DNA of 64,000 nt, taken from assembly GCF_004570875.1 (NCBI RefSeq), contig NZ_SPQK01000019.1, forward strand, positions 31,864 through 95,863, read 5' to 3'. Source of the stretch: Blastococcus sp. CT_GayMR16. GTDB lineage: Bacteria; Actinomycetota; Actinomycetes; Mycobacteriales; Geodermatophilaceae. Each line of letters opens with the position of its first letter. The stretch's first letter is position 1. Below, piece by piece: positions 36,389 through 43,828 of this stretch. The notes below the pieces were generated by a model that was not told the origin of the DNA, did not search any database, and worked only from the letters and a program-made list of their open reading frames with translations. The position numbers were made by a program, and so were the translations under genes.

Positions 36389-36841
36389 TCAGGCGTACAG
36401 GAAACACGCCACCGAGGCCGGCTCGGGCTCGAACGCCATCAGTGTCCCCGACGTCTGCCCATTCGACGTGATCGTGTAGAAGATCTGCCTCCCCGCCGGG
36501 TAGGCCACAAGACGGCTCCGGTTGGGCGGCATCACCTTGCTGCAGGACACCGTGACGGACCTCGTCGTGGCGCTGGAAATGCCCAGCTGAGCGCTCACGA
36601 AGCTACGCGACACGCCGAAAGCCACGTTGATCGTGCGAGTCGCGGCGTACGACTTACTGATCGTGCACGTGAATCCGGCGGGTGCCGAACACGTGGCGAG
36701 CGGATTGTTGAAGTTGATGTTGCTATTGGAACTCAGGACTCTCACCACGGTGGCGGCGGACGCCGGTGGCGCGACAACGACCCCGCCCACCAGAACGGAC
36801 GCCATGGCGATGAAGCCCGCCGCCAGCTTGCGAATGTTCAC
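36389..36841 (-). CDS. Secreted hypothetical protein, second of a tandem pair
   Basis: The 150-residue protein has a classical signal peptide: VNIRKLAAGFIAMASVLVGG then VVVAPPASAA with a likely cut after ASA. The mature part contains a Cys-containing core (APAGFTCTISKSYAATRTIN, then FGVSRSFVSAQLGISSATTR and VTVSCSKV) ending EPASVACFLYA. It is a diverged paralogue of the gene upstream, sharing ATRTI-x-V-x-FG, LGISSA and a following Cys. I do not recognise the family. GTG 36841 follows GGAG. DNA here has lower GC than neighbours, suggesting acquired DNA. Confidence 0.72.
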   Translation of the reverse strand: MNIRKLAAGFIAMASVLVGGVVVAPPASAATVVRVLSSNSNINFNNPLATCSAPAGFTCTISKSYAATRTINVAFGVSRSFVSAQLGISSATTRSVTVSCSKVMPPNRSRLVAYPAGRQIFYTITSNGQTSGTLMAFEPEPASVACFLYA

Positions 36842-36902
36842 GTCGATCGATCTCCATTTCTCGGGCTGGGACGCTGCTGTGCGTCGTGGGCGAAGCGGGT
36901 CC

Positions 36903-37418
36903 TCAGCTGGAGGAGTACGCACAGCGGATGCCGGTCGGGTTGAAGGCGTACTGCACGGAATTCGCGGTCTGGGTCAGGCGGCCGTACTGGTAGGTGCGCT
37001 GCTGAATCGTGTAGCGGTAGGTGTCGCCGAAGGCATAGCCGGAGACCCACGGGTAGGTCGGCGGCCGGGTGCTCCCGGTGCACCCGGCGGTGATCGTGAC
37101 GGACCGCGCGCTGCTGATGCCCAGCGTTGCGGCGACGGCGCCTACCGAAATCCCGAACGTCACTCCGATGGTGCGCGTCGCGATCTTTCCAGAAGTGATG
37201 GTGCAACTGGTCGGTGACGGAGACCCGCCGCACCTGCCGAGCCGCATGTCGTAGCGGATGACGTTGCTGGTCCGCGTCACTCCGGTGACACTGGTCTCGT
37301 ACCACACGGGAGCACTGGGGTCTACAACTGCATTGGCCGGGGCGGCAGCTACGAGTGGCAACACCACACCCATCGCCACGGCTACAGCAATACGACGAAT
37401 AAGACGTCCGAACTTCAC
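36903..37418 (-). CDS. Secreted hypothetical protein, first of a tandem pair
   Basis: The 171-residue protein has a signal peptide (VKFGRLIRRIAVAVAMGVVL then PLVAAAPANA). The mature domain contains CGGSPSPTSCTITSGKIATR, then FGISVGAVAATLGISSARSV, TITAGCTGS, and a C-terminal Tyr-rich part (YAFGDTYRYTIQQRTYQYGR) ending CAYSSS. The core is shared with the downstream gene. Start GTG 37418 follows AAGGAG. A sigma-70-type promoter at 37543-37571 gives a leader of about 118 bases. No function is assignable. Confidence 0.72.
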   Translation of the reverse strand: MKFGRLIRRIAVAVAMGVVLPLVAAAPANAVVDPSAPVWYETSVTGVTRTSNVIRYDMRLGRCGGSPSPTSCTITSGKIATRTIGVTFGISVGAVAATLGISSARSVTITAGCTGSTRPPTYPWVSGYAFGDTYRYTIQQRTYQYGRLTQTANSVQYAFNPTGIRCAYSSS

Positions 37419-37542
37419 GACAGCTCCTTGAGGGGTCACCGGCACGCCACATATCCCCATGAAGGGGAAAGCACTGGGATTCGGTCCCCGTGAATGGCGT
37501 GTTCGTCGTTGCGAGGCGGGCGGGCGGGAATTTGGTTGGCTG

Positions 37543-37571
37543 AAAGTATTGAGGGGGTGACCCCGTGTCAA
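37543..37571 (-). promoter_or_regulatory. Sigma-70 (HrdB)-type promoter for the secreted pair
   Basis: On the minus strand TTGACA (37571-37566) and TACTTT (37548-37543) are 17 bases apart. The spacer contains the palindrome GGGGTGACCCC at 37554-37564, a possible operator. It is one of few close consensus promoters visible in the window. Confidence 0.7.
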
Positions 37572-37792
37572 GCTTTTCTCACGCAGCAGTTTTGACCGCC
37601 ATGGAGGCGCCCTTCCCGGTGGCGCGCGCACCCATCCCAGGACGGCCTCGGGCAGTCGTTCTCACCGGTGCCACGGCCGGCGGACGCCGGCCACGCCACG
37701 GCCGCCCGCCCGCTACGACGAACGCCATCGGCCACCGAGCCGCGTCGTCCTGGCGGTGATCTCCACCTGGTGACGCAGCGGCGAAGCGCGCC
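37572..37792. other. Non-coding stretch between secreted pair and DUF5313 gene
   Basis: The promoter of the secreted pair lies at its left edge. The remainder is 220 bases of Arg/Pro-coding-looking sequence with a rightward open frame (37565-37759), but no ribosome-binding site, conserved motif or strong hairpin supports a gene. I see nothing else in it. Confidence 0.5.
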
Positions 37793-38251
37793 CTAGCGGC
37801 CTGACTTCGCCCGGTACCGCGCCGCCCGCTTCGACGCGGCAGCGCGACGTCGAATCGACTCGCCTGCCTCGCGCTCCTCAGCGGCGCCGTGGCGGGCGGC
37901 GGTCGCTGTTCCCGCTGGGAAGCCGGCCCGCACGACCCGGTGCTCCACGGTCTCGGGCATGTAAGCGAGGGAGAAGAACAGCCCCAGGATCACCCCGGCG
38001 AGGGCGGCCATCCCACGGATCCAGAAGGGGCCGGGGACGAAGATCAGCACCGCCGCGATGGGCACCGCGAGCTGCGCCAGCGAGCGCGCGACATGCCGCA
38101 GCCACCAGGTCCGGGTCGTGGTGTCGTGCAGCACCCAGCCGCGGTTGCGCTCGGGCAACCCGCCGCCGAGGGCGTACCAGATCCACCGGTGCGGGGCGGG
38201 GCGCACGACGGGCTCGGCCGGCACACCGCGCTCCGTGTCCGCAGCTGTCAT
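37793..38251 (-). CDS. DUF5313 family membrane protein
   Basis: The 152-residue protein starts with PHRWIWYALGGGLPERNRGW and VLHDTTTRTWWLRHVAR, the DUF5313 signature, then has two helices (LAQLAVPIAAVLIFVPGPFW and MAALAGVILGLFFSLAYMP) and a basic tail (ASKRAARYRAKSGR). This actinobacterial family has no known function. ATG 38251. It is followed by the low-GC region. Confidence 0.82.
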   Translation of the reverse strand: MTAADTERGVPAEPVVRPAPHRWIWYALGGGLPERNRGWVLHDTTTRTWWLRHVARSLAQLAVPIAAVLIFVPGPFWIRGMAALAGVILGLFFSLAYMPETVEHRVVRAGFPAGTATAARHGAAEEREAGESIRRRAAASKRAARYRAKSGR

Positions 38252-38357
38252 GACGGCACTCCCCTGGTCGACCCGGCCCGTGCCATCATCATCCCACCAA
38301 TGCCGAGTACACCAACGCTTGGGACACCAACTGTTAGCGGAGTAACAGCGCTCCGGA

Positions 38358-38861
38358 TCAGGCGACCGTGGACTCGTCCACGCCGGGGACCTTCAGCGCC
38401 CGCTGGGAGGCGGCGATCACGCGAGTCAGCGCCTCCTGCAGCGACATCAGCTCCTCGACGGGCATCCCGAGCCGCTCGACGATGCCGGCCGGGATCCGCT
38501 CCGCTTCGGCGCGCAGCGCCTTCCCCGTGTCGGTCAGCGCCAGAGCCAGATTCCGCTGATCCTGCGGATCCCGCTCCCGGCGCAGCAGACCCGCTGCCTC
38601 CAGCCGCTTGAGGAGCGGTGAGAGGGTGCCGGGGTCCAGTTGCAGCAGGCCGGAGAGCTCCTTGACCGACAGCTGCCCGTGCTGCCACAGCGCCAGCATC
38701 ACCAGGTACTGCGGATGGGTCAGCCCGAGCGGCTCGAGCACGGGCCGGTAGACAGCGACCACGGTGCGAGCAGCCACGGACAGGGCGAAACACACCTGCC
38801 GCTCCAGGGCGAGCATGTCGCCGGCGTCGGCAGGAGGCGGAAGCGTCTGTAGGGCGGTCAC
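38358..38861 (-). CDS. ohrR: MarR-family organic hydroperoxide regulator, OhrR-like
   Basis: The 167-residue protein matches OhrR: a redox-reactive Cys lies in ERQVCFALSVAARTVVAVYR (near residue 22), followed by LTHPQYLVMLALWQHGQLSV, LDPGTLSPLLKRLEAAGLLR and DQRNLALALTDTGK. It should repress peroxide-resistance genes until the Cys is oxidised. GTG 38861 is used. No ohr gene is adjacent; the divergent EVE-like gene begins 19 bases away, so their promoters overlap. Confidence 0.85.
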   Translation of the reverse strand: MTALQTLPPPADAGDMLALERQVCFALSVAARTVVAVYRPVLEPLGLTHPQYLVMLALWQHGQLSVKELSGLLQLDPGTLSPLLKRLEAAGLLRRERDPQDQRNLALALTDTGKALRAEAERIPAGIVERLGMPVEELMSLQEALTRVIAASQRALKVPGVDESTVA

Positions 38862-38879
38862 CGCCCCAGGATAGAACGC

Positions 38880-39416
38880 ATGGTGGCCCAAGCCTTGGCC
38901 TGCCAATCTTCGCCCCCCCGAGCCGTCCGCACGGCCGAGTCGTCCGCCTGGTTCGCTTCCCGGATGCGGAGGCTATTTCCCGGCGACGTCGCCTGCTGGC
39001 TGGTGAAGACGAACCGGCCCCCGTCCGACCTCGTCCCCGGCTGGCGTCCCGGCACCGAGCAGCCGCTGACGCGGTGCGTGCGGCCCTCCCACCGGCTCGA
39101 CCTGATGGCGGCCGGCCAGCCGTGCCTGCTGTGGCTGAGCGGCCGCGACCGGCCCGGAGTGCACGCCCTCGGCGAGCTCCGCGGCCCGCCGCAGCAGGAC
39201 GCCGGCGGACCGGCTGTGTCGCTGCTGCTGACCCTGCTGGACGAACCGGTCGACCGCGCGGAGCTTCTGGCCGATCCCGTCGCCCGCGACGCCGAGGTGC
39301 TCCGGATGCCGGCCGGCAGCAACCCGTCCTGGCTGTCGGGTCCGCAGTACGACGCCGTCCTCGCCCGGGTGCAGACCCGGGAACGTGCCGCCGGCCTGGG
39401 ACCATGGCTCCCGTGA
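38880..39416 (+). CDS. EVE/PUA-like domain protein
   Basis: The product is 178 residues from ATG 38880 or 150 from ATG 38964. It shows ACWLVKTNRPPSDLVPGWRP, LDLMAAGQPCLLWLSG, and PGVHALGELRG, a pattern seen in EVE-like PUA-fold proteins that read modified bases. The C-terminal NPSWLSGPQYDAVLARV is a likely helical cap. The assignment is tentative. Its stop overlaps the start of the next gene (GTGA), and its start is divergent to ohrR by 18 bases. Confidence 0.6.
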   Translation: MVAQALACQSSPPRAVRTAESSAWFASRMRRLFPGDVACWLVKTNRPPSDLVPGWRPGTEQPLTRCVRPSHRLDLMAAGQPCLLWLSGRDRPGVHALGELRGPPQQDAGGPAVSLLLTLLDEPVDRAELLADPVARDAEVLRMPAGSNPSWLSGPQYDAVLARVQTRERAAGLGPWLP

Positions 39417-40183
39417 CTGCGAACCGCCTCCGCTGGGGCGCCCTGGCCTGGCTGCTGACGCTGCAGTTCTTCGTGCTGGAGACGATCGCCGAGTTCCGCT
39501 ACGAGGGCTCCTACTCGCGCGTCGACGACGTCATCAGCGACCTGGGCGCGAGCGGTTCGGCAGCGCACCAGCTGATGAACGCCTCGTTCGTGGTGCAGGC
39601 GGCCCTCATCCTGGGCGGCACCCTGCTGCTCCGGCCGGTGCTGCTGCGCGGAGCCGCACAGGTCGCACCCGTCCTGCTCGGCGTCGCGGCGGCCGGCGTC
39701 CTGCTGGTCGGGGTCTTCCCGTCCGACGGCAACTCCCTCGTGCACGCGATCGGCGCCGTGGCGTACCTGGTCGGCGGCGGCCTCGGCCTCATCGCCCTGG
39801 CCTATGCGGTGCGGCCCCGGTCGGAGTTCCTCGGGACGACGCTGGCGCTGCTCGGCCTGATCGGCACGGCCGCGACCGTCTTCTTCCTGACGAGCGTGAC
39901 CGAGTACCTCGGTGAGGGCGGGACGGAGCGGGTGGCCGCCTACGTGCTCCCGCTCGGCCTGGCGCTCGCCGGGGCGACGTTGTGGCGCATCGCCGGGCCG
40001 GGCTCGGCCGACCGTCCCGACCGCCGGGCGGAGCGTGAGGCGGCGCGGGCCGAGAAGGCCGAGCGGGACCGCGAACGGGACGCCGCCCTCGAAGCCGCCG
40101 CCCGCCGGGACGTCCCGGCCCGGCTGGACGACGACGAGATCGACGACCACTGGGCCACCCCCACCCGGCGCCCCCGGGACTGA
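39413..40183 (+). CDS. DUF998 family membrane protein
   Basis: The 256-residue protein has about six membrane helices: ALAWLLTLQFFVLETIAEF, QAALILGGTLLLRPVLL, QVAPVLLGVAAAGVLLVGV, AIGAVAYLVGGGLGLIALAY, LALLGLIGTAATVFFLTSV, AAYVLPLGLALAGATLW. It has the DUF998-typical YSRVDDVISDLGASGSAAHQ after helix one and a charged C-terminus (EREAARAEKAERDRERDAAL). GTG 39413 overlaps the previous stop; ATG 39404 is an alternative. Function unknown. Confidence 0.82.
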   Translation: MTANRLRWGALAWLLTLQFFVLETIAEFRYEGSYSRVDDVISDLGASGSAAHQLMNASFVVQAALILGGTLLLRPVLLRGAAQVAPVLLGVAAAGVLLVGVFPSDGNSLVHAIGAVAYLVGGGLGLIALAYAVRPRSEFLGTTLALLGLIGTAATVFFLTSVTEYLGEGGTERVAAYVLPLGLALAGATLWRIAGPGSADRPDRRAEREAARAEKAERDRERDAALEAAARRDVPARLDDDEIDDHWATPTRRPRD

Positions 40184-40187
40184 ACGC

Positions 40188-41201
40188 TCAGCTCGACGCA
40201 GGCACGAACCGCAGCACGTCGGCGACCGTACGACGGCCGCTGACCGCCGAGCCGGCCGCCTCCGGCGGGTAGCCGATCCGCAACAGCATCTGCGGATGCC
40301 CGACGAGGGACAGCCGCGACTGCATCCGGCTGCGGGTCGCCGGCCAGTCCAGGGCCTGGGTGAGCGGCGACGCCGCCAGCCCCGCGACCGTCACCTGCAG
40401 CAGGACCCGGCCCAGGGCCCGACCGGACTGGAGCCAGGCGTACCGGTCGTCGCCCTCGGTACCCAGCAGGACCACCACTGGACGCTCCACCGCCGGCGGG
40501 GGCGCGTCGGGATCCCCGGACGAGAGGAATGCGTGCTGCTCGCGGGATCCGGCCACGAAGTCGCGGATCAGCCAGTTCGACGGGCGGGCGTGCGGGTCGC
40601 CGGCCGGCACGGCCTCCACCGGCACGCCGTCGACCGCCGCCGCATCGGTGCGCATCCATCTCTCCAACTCGGCGACGTAGGCGGGGTCGCTCTGCTCCAT
40701 CTCCTCGGCGCGGGAGATGAGGAACACCGTGGCGACCTCCTCCTCGGACCGGGTGATCGGCTTGAGCCAGGTGTCGAAGAGGCCCGCCTCGGCCTGCAGC
40801 CGATCGACGAGGTCGACCGGGACGGCCCGGGGCTGGAAGGCCGCGCGCACCGTGTGCCGCTGCGCGATCGCCGCGGCCAGCCTCCGGTCCTCCTCGGTCG
40901 GCTCGCGGGTGCCGGTCACCTCGATGGTCGCGAGGTGGTCGGGGTCGGCGTCGTCGGTGAGCAGGTCGACGTCGCCGTCGCGGCCGGCAGCCGACAGGGC
41001 GACGACGGCGAACTCGACGAGACTGCCGCAGCTGATGACCTGCTGCCGCCGCGTCGGGTCGAGGACCGGCAGCGCGCGCTCGGTGTCGAGGTACACCTCG
41101 AGCCGGTCCGGAGTCGCGACGAACCGCCACGGCTGCGTGTTGTGGATCGACGGCGCCCGGGTGGCCGCGGCCACCACCTGCGCCCAGTCCTGTTCGTCCA
41201 C
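40188..41201 (-). CDS. Acg-family FMN-binding nitroreductase-like protein
   Basis: The 337-residue protein starts DWAQVVAAATRAPSIHNTQP, the N-terminal signature of Acg/Rv2032-type proteins, followed by WRFVATPDRLEVYLDTER. It has QRHTVRAAFQPRAVP, SREQHAFLSSG and RRTVADVLRFVPASS at the end. The family binds FMN but lacks typical nitroreductase activity in the mycobacterial member; a flavin-sequestering or stress role is inferred. GTG 41201. It is convergent with the DUF998 gene, which ends four bases away. Confidence 0.85.
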   Translation of the reverse strand: MDEQDWAQVVAAATRAPSIHNTQPWRFVATPDRLEVYLDTERALPVLDPTRRQQVISCGSLVEFAVVALSAAGRDGDVDLLTDDADPDHLATIEVTGTREPTEEDRRLAAAIAQRHTVRAAFQPRAVPVDLVDRLQAEAGLFDTWLKPITRSEEEVATVFLISRAEEMEQSDPAYVAELERWMRTDAAAVDGVPVEAVPAGDPHARPSNWLIRDFVAGSREQHAFLSSGDPDAPPPAVERPVVVLLGTEGDDRYAWLQSGRALGRVLLQVTVAGLAASPLTQALDWPATRSRMQSRLSLVGHPQMLLRIGYPPEAAGSAVSGRRTVADVLRFVPASS

Positions 41202-41307
41202 GCGTTCCTCCCGGCCTGGGGCCCTGGATGCGCCGACGGCCCATCCGTGGCATGCCTACCCCATCAGCGGCCGGCGGTGCGCACGTGCACTCCGAACCGA
41301 TGGCGGC

Positions 41308-42234
41308 TCAGACCGTCGGGCTGGCCTCCTGGGGCACCGGCACGGGCGGCCGGACCCGGGTGCGACGCCGCGAGAGGCCCACCCCGGTGAGGCAGATGGC
41401 CCCGCCGACCAGGGCGAGCGCCGGCGGCACCTCGTCGAGCAGGAGCCAGCCCAGGAGGATCACCAGGGGCGGGACGACGTACGTGGTGACGCCGAGCTTC
41501 CCGGCGTCCATCCGGCGCAGCGCGTACGCCCAGGTGCTGAAGGCCAGGGCCGTCGGCACCGCGCCGAGGTAGACCACCCCCGCGATCGATCCGCCGGGGG
41601 CCGCACCCAGTTCGCCGATGAGCGTTCCGGCCCACGGGAGGCAGCAGACGGCACCCATCGCGCAGGCGGTGAACGTCACCTGCAGCCCGGGCAGCCGCCG
41701 CAGGAGCGGCTTCTGCGCGACGACACCCGCGGCGTAGGTGACCGCCGCGACCACGCACAGGACCACACCGATCAGCTCCGTCTCCGCGCTGCGCGTGGCC
41801 ACGCCGATCAGTACCACGCCGACGAATGCGACGGCGATGCCGACGACGAGCCAGCGCGGGAACCCCTCGCCCAGCAGCAGCCCGGCGAAGACCGCGATCA
41901 GGATCGGGCCGATGTTGACCAGCATCGCCGTCGTCCCGGCGTCCAGGTGCTGTTCGGCGGCGTTCAGGGCGACGTTGTAGATGCCGAACCAGCCGACCCC
42001 GCAGACCACGAGGAGCGCCCACTCCCGCCCCGTCGGCCGGACCCAGCCGCGCCCGATCAGCAGCAGGCCGAGGACGGCGCTGCCGATCACCAGCCGGCCG
42101 AGTGCCAGAGCTCCCGGGGAGAAGTCCTCCCCCACCCCGCGGATCGCCACGAAGGCCGACGCCCAGGCCAGGAGCGTGACGACGACGGCGAGGATCGTGC
42201 GGCCGCTCGGCGGCGAGGAGGACTGGGTGGTCAC
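41308..42234 (-). CDS. EamA/DMT superfamily transporter
   Basis: The 308-residue protein has ten predicted helices in two EamA repeats (AVVVTLLAWASAFVAIRGVG at the start; LCVVAAVTYAAGVVAQKPLL for repeat two). It includes the usual GALALGRLVIGSAVLGLLL and LGVTTYVVPPLVILLGWLLL. It is likely a small-metabolite exporter; substrate unknown. GTG 42234. Confidence 0.88.
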   Translation of the reverse strand: MTTQSSSPPSGRTILAVVVTLLAWASAFVAIRGVGEDFSPGALALGRLVIGSAVLGLLLIGRGWVRPTGREWALLVVCGVGWFGIYNVALNAAEQHLDAGTTAMLVNIGPILIAVFAGLLLGEGFPRWLVVGIAVAFVGVVLIGVATRSAETELIGVVLCVVAAVTYAAGVVAQKPLLRRLPGLQVTFTACAMGAVCCLPWAGTLIGELGAAPGGSIAGVVYLGAVPTALAFSTWAYALRRMDAGKLGVTTYVVPPLVILLGWLLLDEVPPALALVGGAICLTGVGLSRRRTRVRPPVPVPQEASPTV

Positions 42235-42333
42235 GGTCGGACCCTAGGCGGCCCCTCTGACGGGTTCCGGCGGGTATCGGACGGGGCGTCCAGGGAGGCA
42301 GAAGAGCAGCGATGGCTGGCAGGAGCCCTGCGC

Positions 42334-43080
42334 TCAGCCGTCCAGGTGCTGGGCGTAGGTCCGGCGTCCGCGGGCACCGGCGGAGGGCAGCGCGGCGCCG
42401 TCCCGGAACGCGGTGCTCAGCTTTCCCGGCACCGGGGTCGCCACGACGTGGCTGCCCGGGGCGCGGGCCGACGCCCAGGTGCGGGCGAGGTCGGCCGCCG
42501 ACAGGTCCTCCGGGCCGCCGAACTCCACCACCCCGCCGGCCGGCGCGGCGGCACTGATCTCGGTCACGTAGTCGGCGACCTCGCCGACGTCGACCGGTTG
42601 CGCGCGCCAGCCCATCGGCACGGGGAGCACCGGGCCCCGGCGCGCGGAGTCGAGCAGGAAGTCGACGAAGTCGTGGAACTGGGTGACCCGCAGCAGGGTC
42701 ACCGGCAAGCCGGAGGCGAGCAGCACCTGCTCGGCGGCGAACTTGGCGCGGTAGTAGCCGTAGGGGATCTTGTCCACGCCCACGATCGAGATGTAGACGA
42801 GGTGCTGCAGCCGGTCGCGGTCGACCGCCTCGACGAGACGGCGCGTGCCGGCGACGTCGACCTGCCACGGGTCCCCGCGCGGGTCGCTGGCGGCGTGCAC
42901 GACCAGCTCCGCGCCGGCGAGCGACGTCGCCAGGTCGAGGCCGGTGGCGAGATCGCCGCGGACGCCGCCGGGCCCGGTGCCGCGCCGCGATATCTGCGTA
43001 ACAGAGTGTCCGGCCGCCTGGAGGGGGCCGAGGAGCCGCTGACCGAGCCGACCGGTGCCACCGGTGACGAGTACGTCCAC
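42334..43080 (-). CDS. NmrA/atypical SDR NAD(P)-binding protein
   Basis: The 248-residue protein has the dinucleotide-binding motif VLVTGGTGRLGQRLLGPLQA (residues 3-22) and then VYISIVGVDKIPYGYYRAK with the Y-x-x-x-K variant, as in atypical SDRs. A later part has LRVTQFHDFVDFLLD. It probably acts on a quinone-like substrate or as a redox sensor. The GTG at 43080 is chosen because it places the Rossmann motif at the N-terminus. It is divergent to the HAD gene with 61 bases between. Confidence 0.85.
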   Translation of the reverse strand: MDVLVTGGTGRLGQRLLGPLQAAGHSVTQISRRGTGPGGVRGDLATGLDLATSLAGAELVVHAASDPRGDPWQVDVAGTRRLVEAVDRDRLQHLVYISIVGVDKIPYGYYRAKFAAEQVLLASGLPVTLLRVTQFHDFVDFLLDSARRGPVLPVPMGWRAQPVDVGEVADYVTEISAAAPAGGVVEFGGPEDLSAADLARTWASARAPGSHVVATPVPGKLSTAFRDGAALPSAGARGRRTYAQHLDG

Positions 43081-43141
43081 GCCCCGCAGTCTGTCGTGAC
43101 CCGCGCTCCGGGCACACCCCCGCGGACGGCAGGATGGCGCC

Positions 43142-43819
43142 GTGGTCTTCCGCGCGGTCCTCCTCGACTGGCGGGGCACGCTGGTGACCACCCTGACCGA
43201 GGAGGACTGGGCGCGGCAGGCCCTCCTGCGTCTCGGCCGCCCCACCTGGCCGGACCTCGTCGACCACGTGGCCGCCCGGCTCCGGACGGCGGAGGCAGCA
43301 CTCGACGCACCGGGGACGGACACCGACGCCGGCGTGCACCGCCGCACCTACCTGCAGGTCCTGTCAGCAGCAGGACTGGACGACGACCTCGTCCAGGCGC
43401 TGTACGCCGTGGAGTCCGACCCGGGATGCAACACCTTCGCCGTCGACGTCGCCGACACCCTCCGGCTGCTGAACGGCGCGGGCCTGCGGATCGCGGTGGT
43501 CAGCGACGTCCACGTCGACATCCGGCCCGCGTTCGAGGCGGCCGGTCTGGCGGGGCTGGTCGACGTCTTCACGCTCTCCTTCGAGCAGGGAGTGCAGAAG
43601 CCCGATCCGGCGATGTTCACCCACACGCTCAGTGCCCTGGGCGTCGCGGCGGGCGAGGCGCTCATGGTCGGCGACCGCTCGCGACCGGACGGCGCGGCCG
43701 TCGAGTCGGGGATCACCACCCTGCTGGTGCCGCCCCTGACCGGCCCGGAGGATCGGCGGCTGCACCTCGTCCTCGCACTGTGCGGCGTGGCGTCCGGCCA
43801 TATCTCACATGCGAGATAA
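43142..43819 (+). CDS. HAD-superfamily protein with atypical motif I
   Basis: The 225-residue HAD protein shows motif I RAVLLDWRGTLV (nucleophile Asp 9; the usual second Asp is Arg), motif II VVSDVHVD, motif III Lys in GVQKPDPAMF and motif IV EALMVGDRSRPDGAA. The replacement of Asp(+2) by Arg removes the acid/base residue of phosphatases; dehalogenase- or phosphonatase-like chemistry is possible. GTG 43142. Its stop lies inside the palindrome controlling the next gene. Confidence 0.82.
   Translation: MVFRAVLLDWRGTLVTTLTEEDWARQALLRLGRPTWPDLVDHVAARLRTAEAALDAPGTDTDAGVHRRTYLQVLSAAGLDDDLVQALYAVESDPGCNTFAVDVADTLRLLNGAGLRIAVVSDVHVDIRPAFEAAGLAGLVDVFTLSFEQGVQKPDPAMFTHTLSALGVAAGEALMVGDRSRPDGAAVESGITTLLVPPLTGPEDRRLHLVLALCGVASGHISHAR
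43801..43818. promoter_or_regulatory. 18-bp near-perfect palindrome, likely operator of the HTH-MurA gene
   Basis: TATCTC-ACATGC-GAGATA is symmetric in 16 of 18 positions. It is 10 bases before the GTG of the XRE-MurA fusion and overlaps the end of the HAD gene. AT-rich arms are unusual in this DNA, and the encoded protein carries an XRE HTH, so autoregulation is likely. Confidence 0.7.
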
Positions 43820-43828
43820 CGTGTCGGC

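Noticed and set aside
37565..37759. 64-codon plus-strand frame
   Set aside because: No ribosome-binding site, Pro/Arg-rich, overlaps the promoter of the secreted pair.
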